A stretch of 64,000 nt of DNA, taken from contig JACKBT010000006.1 of assembly GCA_020634415.1 (NCBI GenBank), forward strand, positions 120,127 through 184,126, read 5' to 3'. Of the stretch, positions 25,482-33,533 are shown in pieces. The stretch comes from Ardenticatenaceae bacterium. Its GTDB lineage: Bacteria; Chloroflexota; Anaerolineae; Promineifilales; Promineifilaceae. Below the pieces are notes generated by a model. The model saw only the letters and a list, made by a program, of their open reading frames with translations. It had not been told where the DNA came from and made no database searches. Both the position numbers and the translations under genes were made by a program. Within the stretch, counting starts at the first letter, position 1. Each line of letters starts with the position of its first letter.

Positions 25482-26393
25482 ATGACAAACGTAATCGAAG
25501 TACAAAATCTACATAAACGGTACGGTGAGCATATCGCTGTGCAGGACATCTCTTTGACGGTGGCGCAGGGGGAAATTTTTGGCATTGTGGGGCCAAATGG
25601 GGCGGGTAAAACGACCACTGTGGAATCCATTATGGGGCTGCGCCAGCCGGACGGCGGCACGGTGAAAGTGCTGGGCTTAAACCCGCAAAGGGATGGGCAA
25701 CAGTTAAAGCAGCGCATTGGTGTGCAGTTGCAGCAGGCGGTTTTGCCGCATTACATGAAGGTGTGGGAGGCGTTGGAGTTGTATGCTTCTTTTTATGAGC
25801 GGACGGTGGCCTGGCCGGGTTTGTTGGAGCAGTGGGGGTTGGCGGAGAAGCGCAATGCCTATTTTAGTAAGCTTTCGGGTGGGCAGCAGCAGCGGTTGTT
25901 TATTGCGCTGGCTCTGCTGAATGACCCGGAGGTGGTTTTTTTGGATGAGCTGACGACGGGGCTGGACCCGCAGGCGCGGCGGGCGACGTGGGAGGCGGTG
26001 CGGGCGATTCGGGAGCAGGGTAAGACGGTGGTGCTGGTGACGCATTTTATGGAGGAGGCGGAGGCGTTGGCGGACAGGGTGGCGATTGTGGATAACGGCC
26101 GTATCGCGGCTTGTGATACGCCCCAAAATCTCATCCGCAATTTGCAGTCGGGGGTGCGGGTACGTTTTACCAGGCAAAATGGCTTCCAGGCCGACAGTTT
26201 GCGCTGTTTGCAAGGGGTGACGGGGGTGGAGCAGCGCGGTCAGCATGTTACTGTGCATGGCAGTGGCTCCCTTTTGGCCCGTGTGGCCGCCCATCTGGCC
26301 CACCACAATCTTTACCCTGAAGATTTAGATGTGGAGCGGGCCAATTTAGAAGATGTGTTTTTGGCCCTGACGGGGCGAGAGGTAAGAGCATAA
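25482..26393 (+). CDS. ABC exporter ATP-binding subunit
   Basis: The 303-residue ATPase has Walker A GPNGAGKTTT, signature LSGGQQQRL and Walker B VVFLDELTTGLD, where the usual DEPT is DELT. An H-loop VTHFMEEAEALADR follows, then a C-terminal extension of the DrrA/CcmA type. It pairs with the ABC-2 permease 50 bases downstream to form a drug/lipid-type exporter. The start at 25482 excludes the repeat upstream. Its position before a two-component system suggests a resistance or envelope-stress module, by analogy with Bacillus systems; the substrate is unknown. Confidence 0.9.
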   Translation: MTNVIEVQNLHKRYGEHIAVQDISLTVAQGEIFGIVGPNGAGKTTTVESIMGLRQPDGGTVKVLGLNPQRDGQQLKQRIGVQLQQAVLPHYMKVWEALELYASFYERTVAWPGLLEQWGLAEKRNAYFSKLSGGQQQRLFIALALLNDPEVVFLDELTTGLDPQARRATWEAVRAIREQGKTVVLVTHFMEEAEALADRVAIVDNGRIAACDTPQNLIRNLQSGVRVRFTRQNGFQADSLRCLQGVTGVEQRGQHVTVHGSGSLLARVAAHLAHHNLYPEDLDVERANLEDVFLALTGREVRA

Positions 26394-26420
26394 TTGAGTC
26401 ATTATCTAATGACTCAATTA
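26391..26420. repeat. Intergenic 14-bp inverted repeat, TAATTAC type
   Basis: TAATTGAGTCATTA (26391-26404) and TAATGACTCAATTA (26407-26420) pair perfectly over a 2-base loop. The first three bases are the stop codon of the ABC ATPase gene. It lies between two genes whose products must be made together. Confidence 0.8.
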
Positions 26421-26439
26421 CCTCGTACAAGGTAATACA

Positions 26440-27177
26440 ATGAAATCTCTACAAAAAATGATCCTTATTGAGTTTAAACTCTTTTTGCGGCAGCCGATGG
26501 CCGCTTTCTTTACCCTTATTTTTCCGCTCTTTTTGCTCTTTTTGTTTGGCAGTATTTATGGCAATGAGCCGTCTGAGTTGTTGGGGGGGCGTGGCAATGT
26601 GGATGTGTCGGTGCCGGGTTATATTGCCATGATTATTGCCACAAGTGGGCTGACGAATTTGCCCATTATTCTGGCGACGTACCGTGAGCAGGGGATTTTG
26701 CGCCGCTATCAGGCCAGCCCGGTGTCTACGTTGACGATTTTGTTGGCGCAGTTGGTGGTGAGTGGGTTAACGGCCGTTGTGGGGGGCAGCCTTTTGGTGC
26801 TGGTGGGGGTGTTGGTGTATGACCTTGTTTTGCCTGTAGCGGTATGGGGGACCTTGTTGGCCTTTATTTTGGGCAGCCTTAGTTTTTTGGCGGTGGGTTT
26901 TTTGTTATCGAGCATTTTGGTTACGTCGCGGACGGCAACGGCCGTGGGCAATGCCCTCCTTTTCCCCATGATCTTCCTTTCTGGGGCGGCCCTGCCACGC
27001 CAGATTTTGCCGGAAAATATTCAACAATTCGGCGATTTTCTGCCCCTCACTCATGTCGTCAACCTCATCCAGGGTTTGTGGTATGGTGATGGTTGGAACG
27101 TCGGCTCGCTGGTGGTGGTGCTGGCGGTGATGCTGTTGGCGGGAGTGGTGGCTACCCGCACCTTTCGCTGGGAGTAG
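26440..27177 (+). CDS. ABC-2 type exporter permease
   Basis: The 245-residue protein has six membrane helices and the ABC-2 permease pattern: an N-terminal FKLFLRQPMAAFFTLIFPLFLLFLFG, a large extracytoplasmic loop, and the family motif near the fifth helix (GNALLFPMIFLSGAALPRQILP ... FLPLTHVVNLIQGLW). This motif is shared with DrrB/NodJ-like exporters. It works with the ATPase upstream. The gene is followed by an extended -10-like TATAAT (27180) and a GGAGATT-type hairpin before the kinase gene. Confidence 0.92.
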   Translation: MKSLQKMILIEFKLFLRQPMAAFFTLIFPLFLLFLFGSIYGNEPSELLGGRGNVDVSVPGYIAMIIATSGLTNLPIILATYREQGILRRYQASPVSTLTILLAQLVVSGLTAVVGGSLLVLVGVLVYDLVLPVAVWGTLLAFILGSLSFLAVGFLLSSILVTSRTATAVGNALLFPMIFLSGAALPRQILPENIQQFGDFLPLTHVVNLIQGLWYGDGWNVGSLVVVLAVMLLAGVVATRTFRWE

Positions 27178-27186
27178 GGTATAATG

Positions 27187-27246
27187 GGGATTGGAGATTG
27201 GAGATTAGAGACTGATCCAATCTCCAATCTCTAATCTCCAGTCTCC
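27187..27246. repeat. Intergenic inverted repeat, GGAGATT type
   Basis: Tandem GATTGGAGATTGGAGATT words on the left face AATCTCCAATCTCTAATCTC on the right; TGGAGATTAGAGA and TCTCTAATCTCCA are exact complements. It fills the gap between permease and kinase genes. Confidence 0.85.
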
Positions 27247-27256
27247 TCTAGCTATC

Positions 27257-28468
27257 ATGACACAAACACAACCTCAACACAAAGATTTTTTTGAACGCTG
27301 GAACTGGGTCTGGACGGCCGTTTTTTATCTCTCTCTGTTTATTCCGACTGCGCTTATTGTGGACGAGGTGACGGGGAATGAGCGCGTTTGGCTGATAGCT
27401 CTGGTGCTGTTTAGCTGTGGTTGGCATGGGTTGTGGGTGGTTTGGATTCTGCGGCGCTTTGGCTCGGGCCAGACGATATGGATGCGGCAACGGCCGTATT
27501 TGGGCTTGCTCTATCTGGTGGTGGTGGTGCTGGTGTGGACGCAGTTGTTGGCTATCCATGAAGTTTTTTACATCCACCTATCCGGCTTATTCAGCCAATT
27601 TTATGTGATTTTGCCTATTGGGTGGGCCATAACGGGGACGACGGTGTTAACGAGCGTTGTTGTTCTGCGCGGAGCCTTTTTAAGAGGTGAAGCCATCTCC
27701 TGGCAAGACCCATCGGTGTGGGGATTGGTTTTTGGGATAGCGGGTGCCAACCTGTTTGGCTTATGGATTCACGGTATCATCCGCGAAAGCCACCGACGGC
27801 GCGAACTGCTGGAAAAGCTGCACCAGACGCAAGCAGAACTGGCTGTGTCGGAACGCAATGCCGGTGCTTTAGCGGAACGGCAGCGGCTGTCGCATGAGAT
27901 CCATGATACGCTGGCGCAGGGTTTTATTGGCATCATCATGCACCTGGAAGCTGCCCAAACTGTGTCTGGCGAACAGGCCCTCAACCATGTTCAAAAAGCC
28001 GAACAGATGGCGCGGCAGAATCTTAAACAAGCCCGCTATTTGGTGGAAGATTTGCGGCCGGAACCATTGCAAAAAGCCTCATTGCCGGTTGCTATTACGC
28101 AAATAGTGGGGCAGTGGCGGGAGCAAAGTAAGGTGGTGGCGCATGTGACGATTACGGGGGAGGAACGGCCGTTGCCCCCCAACACCGAACACACTCTCCT
28201 CCGCGCTGCCCAAGAAGCCCTGGCTAACGTCCACAAACATGCCCAGGCCCAGGAAGTCACCGTCACCCTCTCCTACATGGGCGACTGTGTGATGTTGGAT
28301 GTGCAGGACGATGGCGTGGGCCTGAACGGGGCCGATTCACAGTGGCAAGGCGGCTTCGGCCTTACAGCCATGCGCGAGCGTGTGGAGCAGTTGGGCGGTT
28401 CGCTGCTGGTGGAAAGTGAAGATGATGAGGGGGTGACGGTGGTGGTTTCAATACCGATTAGCGACTAG
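27257..28468 (+). CDS. NarL-family sensor histidine kinase
   Basis: This 403-residue kinase has five N-terminal membrane helices (to about residue 175) and a short coiled-coil linker. The HisKA_3 dimerisation site is ERQRLSHEIHDTLAQGF, with His216 as the expected phosphoacceptor. The C-terminal HATPase domain shows the N box (AAQEALANVHKHAQA), DDGVGL and GFGLTAMRERVEQLGG. It should phosphorylate the response regulator encoded next. Membrane-embedded sensing with little extracytoplasmic sequence resembles intramembrane-sensing kinases of envelope-stress systems such as LiaS, consistent with the LiaF-like gene and ABC exporter upstream. Confidence 0.92.
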   Translation: MTQTQPQHKDFFERWNWVWTAVFYLSLFIPTALIVDEVTGNERVWLIALVLFSCGWHGLWVVWILRRFGSGQTIWMRQRPYLGLLYLVVVVLVWTQLLAIHEVFYIHLSGLFSQFYVILPIGWAITGTTVLTSVVVLRGAFLRGEAISWQDPSVWGLVFGIAGANLFGLWIHGIIRESHRRRELLEKLHQTQAELAVSERNAGALAERQRLSHEIHDTLAQGFIGIIMHLEAAQTVSGEQALNHVQKAEQMARQNLKQARYLVEDLRPEPLQKASLPVAITQIVGQWREQSKVVAHVTITGEERPLPPNTEHTLLRAAQEALANVHKHAQAQEVTVTLSYMGDCVMLDVQDDGVGLNGADSQWQGGFGLTAMRERVEQLGGSLLVESEDDEGVTVVVSIPISD

Positions 28469-28522
28469 AGACTGGAGACTGAAGACTAATAGTCTCTAAT
28501 CTCCAGTCTCTAGTCTCCAGTC
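28463..28522. repeat. Intergenic inverted repeat, GGAGATT/GACTAGAG type
   Basis: GACTAGAGACTGGAGACTGA on the left is largely complementary to the TCTCTAATCTCCAGTCTCTA series on the right. The left arm begins inside the stop codon region of the kinase gene, and the right arm ends about ten bases before the regulator ATG. Confidence 0.85.
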
Positions 28523-28532
28523 CTCAAAAATT

Positions 28533-29165
28533 ATGGACAAAATAAACATTCTCATAGTAGATGATCATCCGGTGGTGCGGGAAGGGTTGGCGGGGATGTT
28601 GGCGGGGCAGCCGGATTTTGTGGTGGTGGCGCAGGCGGAAAATGGCGCAGAGGGGGTGACGCTTTTTGACCTGCACCAGCCGGATGTGGTGTTGATGGAT
28701 TTGCGGATGCCGGTTTTGGATGGCGTGGGGGCGATTGAGGCGATAAGGGAGAAACGGCCGTCTGCCCACATCCTCGTCCTCACCACTTACGACAGCGATG
28801 CTGATATTGTTCGCGCCATCGAAGCGGGGGCTACTGGCTACCTGCTGAAAGATGCGCCGCGAGAGGAGCTTTTCCGCTCCATTCGCGCCGCGGCGCGAGG
28901 GGAATCGGCCTTGTCACCCGCTGTGGCCTCGCGGCTTATGTCGCGGATGCGGGCACCGGCGGAGGAGAATTTGAGTGCGCGGGAGATTGAGGTGCTGCAA
29001 CTGGTGGCACGGGGGGCCAGCAATCGGGAGATTGGCAAGCAGTTGCACATCAGCACGGCCACTGTGAAGACGCATCTCATTCACATTTTTGACAAGTTGG
29101 GGGTGAATGACCGCACCTCGGCGGTGACGGTGGCTCTGGAAAAGCGGATTTTGACGTTGGATTAG
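28533..29165 (+). CDS. NarL/LuxR-family response regulator
   Basis: The 210-residue protein has a receiver domain with the acidic pair DD10-11, phosphoacceptor Asp56 (VVLMDLRMP), the conserved Thr in LTTYDSD and Lys in LLKDAPRE. A GerE-type helix-turn-helix follows (LSAREIEVLQLVARGASNREIGKQL ... ATVKTHL). It is the cognate regulator of the upstream kinase and probably activates the adjacent ABC exporter/LiaF-like operon. Length is standard. Confidence 0.95.
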   Translation: MDKINILIVDDHPVVREGLAGMLAGQPDFVVVAQAENGAEGVTLFDLHQPDVVLMDLRMPVLDGVGAIEAIREKRPSAHILVLTTYDSDADIVRAIEAGATGYLLKDAPREELFRSIRAAARGESALSPAVASRLMSRMRAPAEENLSAREIEVLQLVARGASNREIGKQLHISTATVKTHLIHIFDKLGVNDRTSAVTVALEKRILTLD

Positions 29166-29166
29166 G

Positions 29167-29230
29167 GCCTTGCACCTTTTGTGGTGCGTGGCACTTTAGG
29201 TGCAAGGCACGTAAGAACGTGCCGCGCACC
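29167..29230 (+). other. Structured intergenic region with mutually exclusive stems
   Basis: GCCTTGCACCT (29167-29177) pairs with AGGTGCAAGGC (29198-29208). GGTGCGTGGCAC (29183-29194), inside that loop, can pair with GTGCCGCGCACC (29219-29230) with 11 of 12 matches. GGCACG/CGTGCC (29206-29211/29218-29223) forms a third hairpin competing with both. The region follows the response regulator gene and precedes the membrane-protein gene at 29321. It may be a terminator complex or a structured leader. Confidence 0.5.
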
Positions 29231-29274
29231 AGAGCGTCAAGCACCTGAGTGCAAGTCGTGTCACATTTGGGGCC

Positions 29275-29317
29275 TTTGCCTTGTTTGTATACTGTAAGCA
29301 AAACAGTACGAGGCAAA
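29275..29317 (+). promoter_or_regulatory. Hairpin sequestering the ribosome-binding site of the gene at 29321
   Basis: TTTGCCT (29275-29281) pairs with AGGCAAA (29311-29317), and inside it TACTGT (29290-29295) pairs with ACAGTA (29303-29308). The only Shine-Dalgarno-like sequence, GAGG (29310-29313), is held in the stem just before ATG 29321. This is a plausible translational switch, but no ligand is known. Confidence 0.5.
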
Positions 29318-29320
29318 GCA

Positions 29321-30403
29321 ATGGATATTTCCCTGAAAGAGTTAAAACAGAATGAAGTAAAGATTGTGCCGGAGGTGTGGTACGGCCGTTTGTTTTACGC
29401 CTTTGTTACCATCATCACCCCGGTCATCGCCTTCGCCATGCAGCATGGTTCGCCGTTGGGCATGGCCGAATGGCAGTCGGGCTTTGATGCCTATATGGAA
29501 ATCTTGCTCGGTGGTGACATCAATCGGTTGTTTTACCCTTTCATTGTGTATGCCATTATCAGCATGATTTTGCTGCTGGCTGCACCCCAGCGTTTTGCCC
29601 CGAATTTTGCCATTCGACTGGGTATTTATACGGGGACGCTGCTGGTGGTGCAGTATGTGGTGATGCTGCTGGCGGCTACCTATTTTCTTTTTGCTTTGAT
29701 GATGGGTGTGCCGGCTACGCTGGTTGTTTATGGGCTGTATCGGGGGTATGGCTGGGCGGTGAAACGGTGGGGCCGGCGGGGTGCAAACGGCCGTTTGCTG
29801 GCTTTGTTGGCTGCGGCTTCTGTGGTGTTGGCTTTGTTTGATCGCAGCTTTTTTTCTGTGCCGTTGGCGGTGTGGATGGCTGGCTTTTGTTGGATTTTGC
29901 CGTTAACGGCCGTTACCTCCTACCGTCTGTGGACAACCTATGAAACACCCAAATTATGGCAAATGCCCTACACATTGGGTGTGGGTGTGTGGCTGGGCGG
30001 CTACATCTTCACCTGGACGCACGCCATTAGCAAGATGACCGAACTGTATGCCACGCTGCCCGATTCGCCGCCAAATTGTTACATTGCCACTGCTGCCGCA
30101 CAGGGGCATCCACAATTTGTTGGTTCGCAGAAGGTGGGCTGTGTGCTGGTGAACCGGCAGTTGCAGACGTTGAAGGCGGCGGAGGTGGTGCTGTTGGTGC
30201 TGGCCCCGCGTGGGCATCGGTGGTTACGGCGGGGGTATGATGTTTACGGCCGTTTGCTTGCCACCAAACTCACCAACCCCTATCTGGCCGACCTGGCTTA
30301 TCTTACGCTCAAGCCGTTGGAGTGGGGGAGTTGGCTGTTGTTGTCGCTGGTTGTGCCGAATGTGGGGGGGTGGATCGGCCGTTTTTATTCGCAGCGTCGT
30401 TAG
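29321..30403 (+). CDS. Polytopic membrane protein with C-terminal CYIATAAA motif (DUF6688-like)
   Basis: This 360-residue protein has about seven membrane helices in residues 20-245. A soluble tail beginning NCYIATAAAQGHPQFVGS follows, then VNRQLQTLKAAEVVLLVLAPRGHRWLRRGYD and a hydrophobic C-terminus. The Cys-(Y/F)-I-A-T-A-(A/T) box occurs at the ends of several uncharacterised membrane proteins, including those I know as DUF6688; the function is unknown. The start at 29321 is preferred over the upstream frame, which runs through the structured leader. Its 3' end overlaps the convergent BTAD-NACHT gene by 95 bp. Confidence 0.6.
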   Translation: MDISLKELKQNEVKIVPEVWYGRLFYAFVTIITPVIAFAMQHGSPLGMAEWQSGFDAYMEILLGGDINRLFYPFIVYAIISMILLLAAPQRFAPNFAIRLGIYTGTLLVVQYVVMLLAATYFLFALMMGVPATLVVYGLYRGYGWAVKRWGRRGANGRLLALLAAASVVLALFDRSFFSVPLAVWMAGFCWILPLTAVTSYRLWTTYETPKLWQMPYTLGVGVWLGGYIFTWTHAISKMTELYATLPDSPPNCYIATAAAQGHPQFVGSQKVGCVLVNRQLQTLKAAEVVLLVLAPRGHRWLRRGYDVYGRLLATKLTNPYLADLAYLTLKPLEWGSWLLLSLVVPNVGGWIGRFYSQRR

Positions 30404-33152
30404 CAAAATAATCTTGCAGCAGGCGGTGGCGGAAGGTGTAGCCGCCGCCCACTTTTTGCAGCAGGGTGCAGGCGGCGGCGGTGTCGAGGAGGTGGGGGTA
30501 GTTGAGGGGGATGTGTTGGCTGCGCCAGAGGAGCAGGCGCACGATGGTGTGTTTGATGACATCGTTGAAGCCGTGCATGATGCCAGCCAGGATGCCCAGC
30601 ATGAGGCCGGTGTACCAGCCGGAGAAGGCGTTGACGGTAACGGCCGTTACCCCAATCACCGGCACAGCAATGACTAACATTGCCATCAGCCCATTGCGGG
30701 CGGCGATGCGGATGCCTTCGTTGGGGCGGTTTTTGGCTTCGGCCTGCCGCCCGCTGAGGCCGCCGAGCAAGAAGAAGTACATGCTGGTGTTGAGGAGGTT
30801 GAGCTGCCAGGCAACGGCCGTTGGCTCCCGCAGCCAGATAATGCCTGACCAGACCAATGATAAAAAACCGCCGATTGCGCCCAAAAGAAATGCTCGCCGC
30901 CAGTGCCATTGCAGTGCGCCGCGCAGCCGGATTTCGGTGGCAAAGCTTTGGCCGTAGTTGAGTCCGCCGAAGGTGAGGACGGAGCCGAAGGCGGTCATGC
31001 TGCCGAGGAAGGCGGCCAGTCCGAATTCATCGGTGAGGGAGATGGGGAGCGTAACGGCCGTTGCCGCTACGCTGCCGACCAGCAAAATCTGTAACCAGCC
31101 CAGCCGTTTGTCCAGCCGCGCCCCATCACCCCGTTTTTGCCGCCAGCGAAAAAATAGACCTGTGACAAACGTTGAGAGGATGCCAGCGAATAGGGTGAGG
31201 AAAAAGAGGGAGAGGAGTTGGTTCCAGGGGGAGGGGGTGAGGCTGAGGCCAGCCGCGATTTGGCTGAGGAAGTGGACTCGAATATACGGCGGATTGCCAC
31301 TGATAAGCTGGATGAAGCTCCACAAAATGAGTGTGCCGGTGGTGGCGGGCATGAGGGTGTGGCTGAGGAGGAGGTAGAGCCATTGTTGACGGCCGTTGGC
31401 CAACCAACTGGGCTGTAACTGCTCGATGAGAAAGAGGGCGTGGTTGTGCTGCTGCATCTGCTGTGCCAGCCAACTTAGCTGCTGGTTGAGATAGGTGTCG
31501 TCATAGACTAGGCTCTCTTTTTCTTGTTGGCGTTGGATCATGTGTTGGACGTATTGTTGGAATAGGTTGTGATGGGTGATGGGCGAACGGCCGTTGGTGG
31601 GGTGGCTGAAAACGGTTTGCAGGAGGTTGAGGTTGAGGGGGGATTGGGCCATTTCTAGGAGTAGTTCGTCTTGGAAGAGGGCTGCGACCAGGTGGGGCGG
31701 GGTGTGTTGGCGGATTTGGCCGGTGGTTAACGGCCGTATGCGCACGGCGCCGTTGAGTTGCAAGCGGATGTTGTGGTGAGTAACGGCCGTTTCATACGCT
31801 TCTTGGCGGCAGCAGACGACCAGATCGGCCAGGCCATGCTTTTGGCGGAAGGTGTTGATGGCGGCGATGCTTTCGGCACGCTCAGTTGGGGGCATTTCGT
31901 CCAGGCCATCTAGCAAAAAGAGCAGCTTGTCGCCCGCCAGCCATTGGCGGCCCTGGCGGCGGGGAATTTGGTATTTGGCTACCATTTCCTCGACGACCCA
32001 TTGGTCGAGTGGTAGCTGCTTTTCGGCCCAGCCGCTGAGGTTGAGGATGACGGGAACGGGCTGGTTCTCGTCTTGGCGGGCGCGGGTGAGCAGGCTTTGT
32101 GCCAGTTCGATGAGGCTGATGGTTTTGCCGGCACCAGGTGCGCCGATGATGAGCAGGGCGTGGTCGGCGTTGTGGAAGGCTTGCTGGATGGTGACGGCCG
32201 TTGGCGGACTGTCGGTGTCCAGCACATCGGCCCAGGGGTGGTCAATGAGGCTGTTGTGGTTTTGCAGCCGCAGTTGAATGTAGTTTTGGGCTTCGTGCAG
32301 GGGGGTGAGCAGGCTGTGTACCCAAAAGCGATCCATTTTTTCGATGAGGACGTGGCGGCTGCGTTGGGCGGGGGTGCGTTGCGGGGAGCTATGGGGCTGG
32401 GCTGGCCGCTGTTGTTGCAGCCTTTGGTAGAGTTGGGTGGTTTCGGGTTGGGGAGCGGTGTGCAGTTCGGCTTGGAGCAGGTCGGTAAGGGATTGGTATT
32501 GGTTGTGAACGGCCGTCCACTCCCCCGCGCTGGCATATAGCTGCATCAGTTGGCAGTGGGCGGGTTCGTGCAGCGGATCGAGGTTGAGCCAACGATGGGC
32601 GTGGTTGATGGCGGCTGCCCACTGCTGTTGGGTTTGGTAATGGGCGACTAGGCGTTTTAAGGCGATGGCTAAATCGCGCCGCAATGTTTCTGCCTGGATA
32701 AAGGCCCACTCATTAAACGGTTCGCTGTCGCGTAAGGTGAAGCCTTGCAAAAAATTGGCCTGATACAGGGTAACAGCTTGTTCAATAGTTGAGACCTCCG
32801 AGGTTTTCAAAACCTCGGAGGTCTGTAAGGCGAGTAAACGACGCATGGTCACAATATCGGCCGTCCAATCGGCTTGGGGGTTCAGGCCAATCTGCCGCCG
32901 ATTGGTGATCAGGAACTCGTCGCCTAGCTCTTTTTTGAGGAGGGAGAGGGTGTAGCGTAGTGCGCCGCGTGCCCGTTTGTGGTCGGATTCGGGCCAGAGT
33001 AGGGCGGCTAATTCGCCGCGGCTGTGCAGCGTTCCAGAGGTGGCGAGGTAGGCGAGGAGAGCGATGGCTTTGACGGAGCGGAAGTGAAGGGAACGGCCGT
33101 TGAGGACAATCTGTGGCGAGCCAAGCAGGGTGATGGTGAGTAAATTGGACAT
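30309..33152 (-). CDS. Membrane-bound BTAD-NACHT regulator
   Basis: The 947-residue protein combines a SARP-like winged helix (residues 1-100, ITLLGSPQIVLNGRSLHF, ALLWPESDHKRARGALRYTL) with a BTAD helical domain (to about 250). A NACHT-type ATPase follows, with P-loop IIGAPGAGKTISL (about 340), LLFLLDGLDEMP (about 410) and the CCRQEAY sensor region. Roughly eight to ten membrane helices lie at about 590-870, then the typical NACHT-neighbour FRHRLLQDYFA. A DNA-binding domain on a membrane-anchored STAND ATPase suggests direct membrane-to-DNA signalling. The C-terminal 30 residues are Pro/Thr-rich and encoded opposite the end of the gene at 29321. A perfect 33-nt palindrome lies inside the BTAD region. 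Confidence 0.85.
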   Translation of the reverse strand: MSNLLTITLLGSPQIVLNGRSLHFRSVKAIALLAYLATSGTLHSRGELAALLWPESDHKRARGALRYTLSLLKKELGDEFLITNRRQIGLNPQADWTADIVTMRRLLALQTSEVLKTSEVSTIEQAVTLYQANFLQGFTLRDSEPFNEWAFIQAETLRRDLAIALKRLVAHYQTQQQWAAAINHAHRWLNLDPLHEPAHCQLMQLYASAGEWTAVHNQYQSLTDLLQAELHTAPQPETTQLYQRLQQQRPAQPHSSPQRTPAQRSRHVLIEKMDRFWVHSLLTPLHEAQNYIQLRLQNHNSLIDHPWADVLDTDSPPTAVTIQQAFHNADHALLIIGAPGAGKTISLIELAQSLLTRARQDENQPVPVILNLSGWAEKQLPLDQWVVEEMVAKYQIPRRQGRQWLAGDKLLFLLDGLDEMPPTERAESIAAINTFRQKHGLADLVVCCRQEAYETAVTHHNIRLQLNGAVRIRPLTTGQIRQHTPPHLVAALFQDELLLEMAQSPLNLNLLQTVFSHPTNGRSPITHHNLFQQYVQHMIQRQQEKESLVYDDTYLNQQLSWLAQQMQQHNHALFLIEQLQPSWLANGRQQWLYLLLSHTLMPATTGTLILWSFIQLISGNPPYIRVHFLSQIAAGLSLTPSPWNQLLSLFFLTLFAGILSTFVTGLFFRWRQKRGDGARLDKRLGWLQILLVGSVAATAVTLPISLTDEFGLAAFLGSMTAFGSVLTFGGLNYGQSFATEIRLRGALQWHWRRAFLLGAIGGFLSLVWSGIIWLREPTAVAWQLNLLNTSMYFFLLGGLSGRQAEAKNRPNEGIRIAARNGLMAMLVIAVPVIGVTAVTVNAFSGWYTGLMLGILAGIMHGFNDVIKHTIVRLLLWRSQHIPLNYPHLLDTAAACTLLQKVGGGYTFRHRLLQDYFANDAANKNGRSTPPHSAQPATTTANSPTPTA
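32792..32824. repeat. 33-nt palindrome inserted in a coding region
   Basis: AGACCTCCGAGGTTTT (32792-32807) and AAAACCTCGGAGGTCT (32809-32824) are exact complements around a single C. It lies within the BTAD-NACHT gene in frame and encodes a duplicated-looking SEVLKTSEV segment. Palindromes of this type are usually intergenic. Confidence 0.85.
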
Positions 33153-33166
33153 GGGCTTCGCGGGTC

Positions 33167-33172
33167 ATTGTA
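33167..33172 (-). promoter_or_regulatory. Possible -10 element of the BTAD-NACHT gene
   Basis: On the minus strand TACAAT lies 14 bases before the ATG, with TTGCCC 18 bases further upstream. If used, the leader would be only a few bases long, so the mRNA would be almost leaderless. Confidence 0.35.
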
Positions 33173-33383
33173 ACAAAGGGGGCAAAAGTGGGGCAAAAAA
33201 CGGCCGCTAACGATTTGATAACGGTTGGTTTTGTATGGTGGGTGTATGGGGTTTTGTTTTTGTGTAGCCGTTTGTAAATGACTTTGGAGAGTAGAGATTG
33301 GAGATTAACGGCCGTTAGTTGCCAGTTTCCGGTCTGTCTTTGACCCATAGATCGTTTGTGAACGATTTTCAAGGAGACCTTTG

Positions 33384-33533
33384 ATGTATGCACGTGTGGT
33401 AACAGCCTTGGTTATGCCAGGGAAAATGCAAGAGGGAGTTGAGATTTACGAAAATTCAATTGTACTCGCCATGAAGGAACAGCCGGGGTTCAATCGCCAT
33501 GATGGAACCACGTTGGAGGAATTGATTGCATGA
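33384..33533 (+). pseudogene. Truncated ABM-like monooxygenase-fold fragment
   Basis: This 49-codon frame has a good Shine-Dalgarno (AAGGAG, 33371-33376) and begins MYARVVTALVMPGKMQEGVEIY. It continues to EQPGF, like the first half of small antibiotic-biosynthesis-monooxygenase (ABM) proteins of about 95-100 residues. The second half is missing and replaced by an unrelated RHDGTTLEELIA. It overlaps the DinB-like gene by ATGA. I read it as a deletion remnant that still supplies translational coupling to the next gene; a genuine small protein cannot be excluded. Confidence 0.5.

Noticed and set aside
33340..33369. Promoter TTGACC plus a following -10 for the ABM-like fragment
   Set aside because: No acceptable -10 at the right spacing; an ATCGTT/AACGAT hairpin occupies that position instead.
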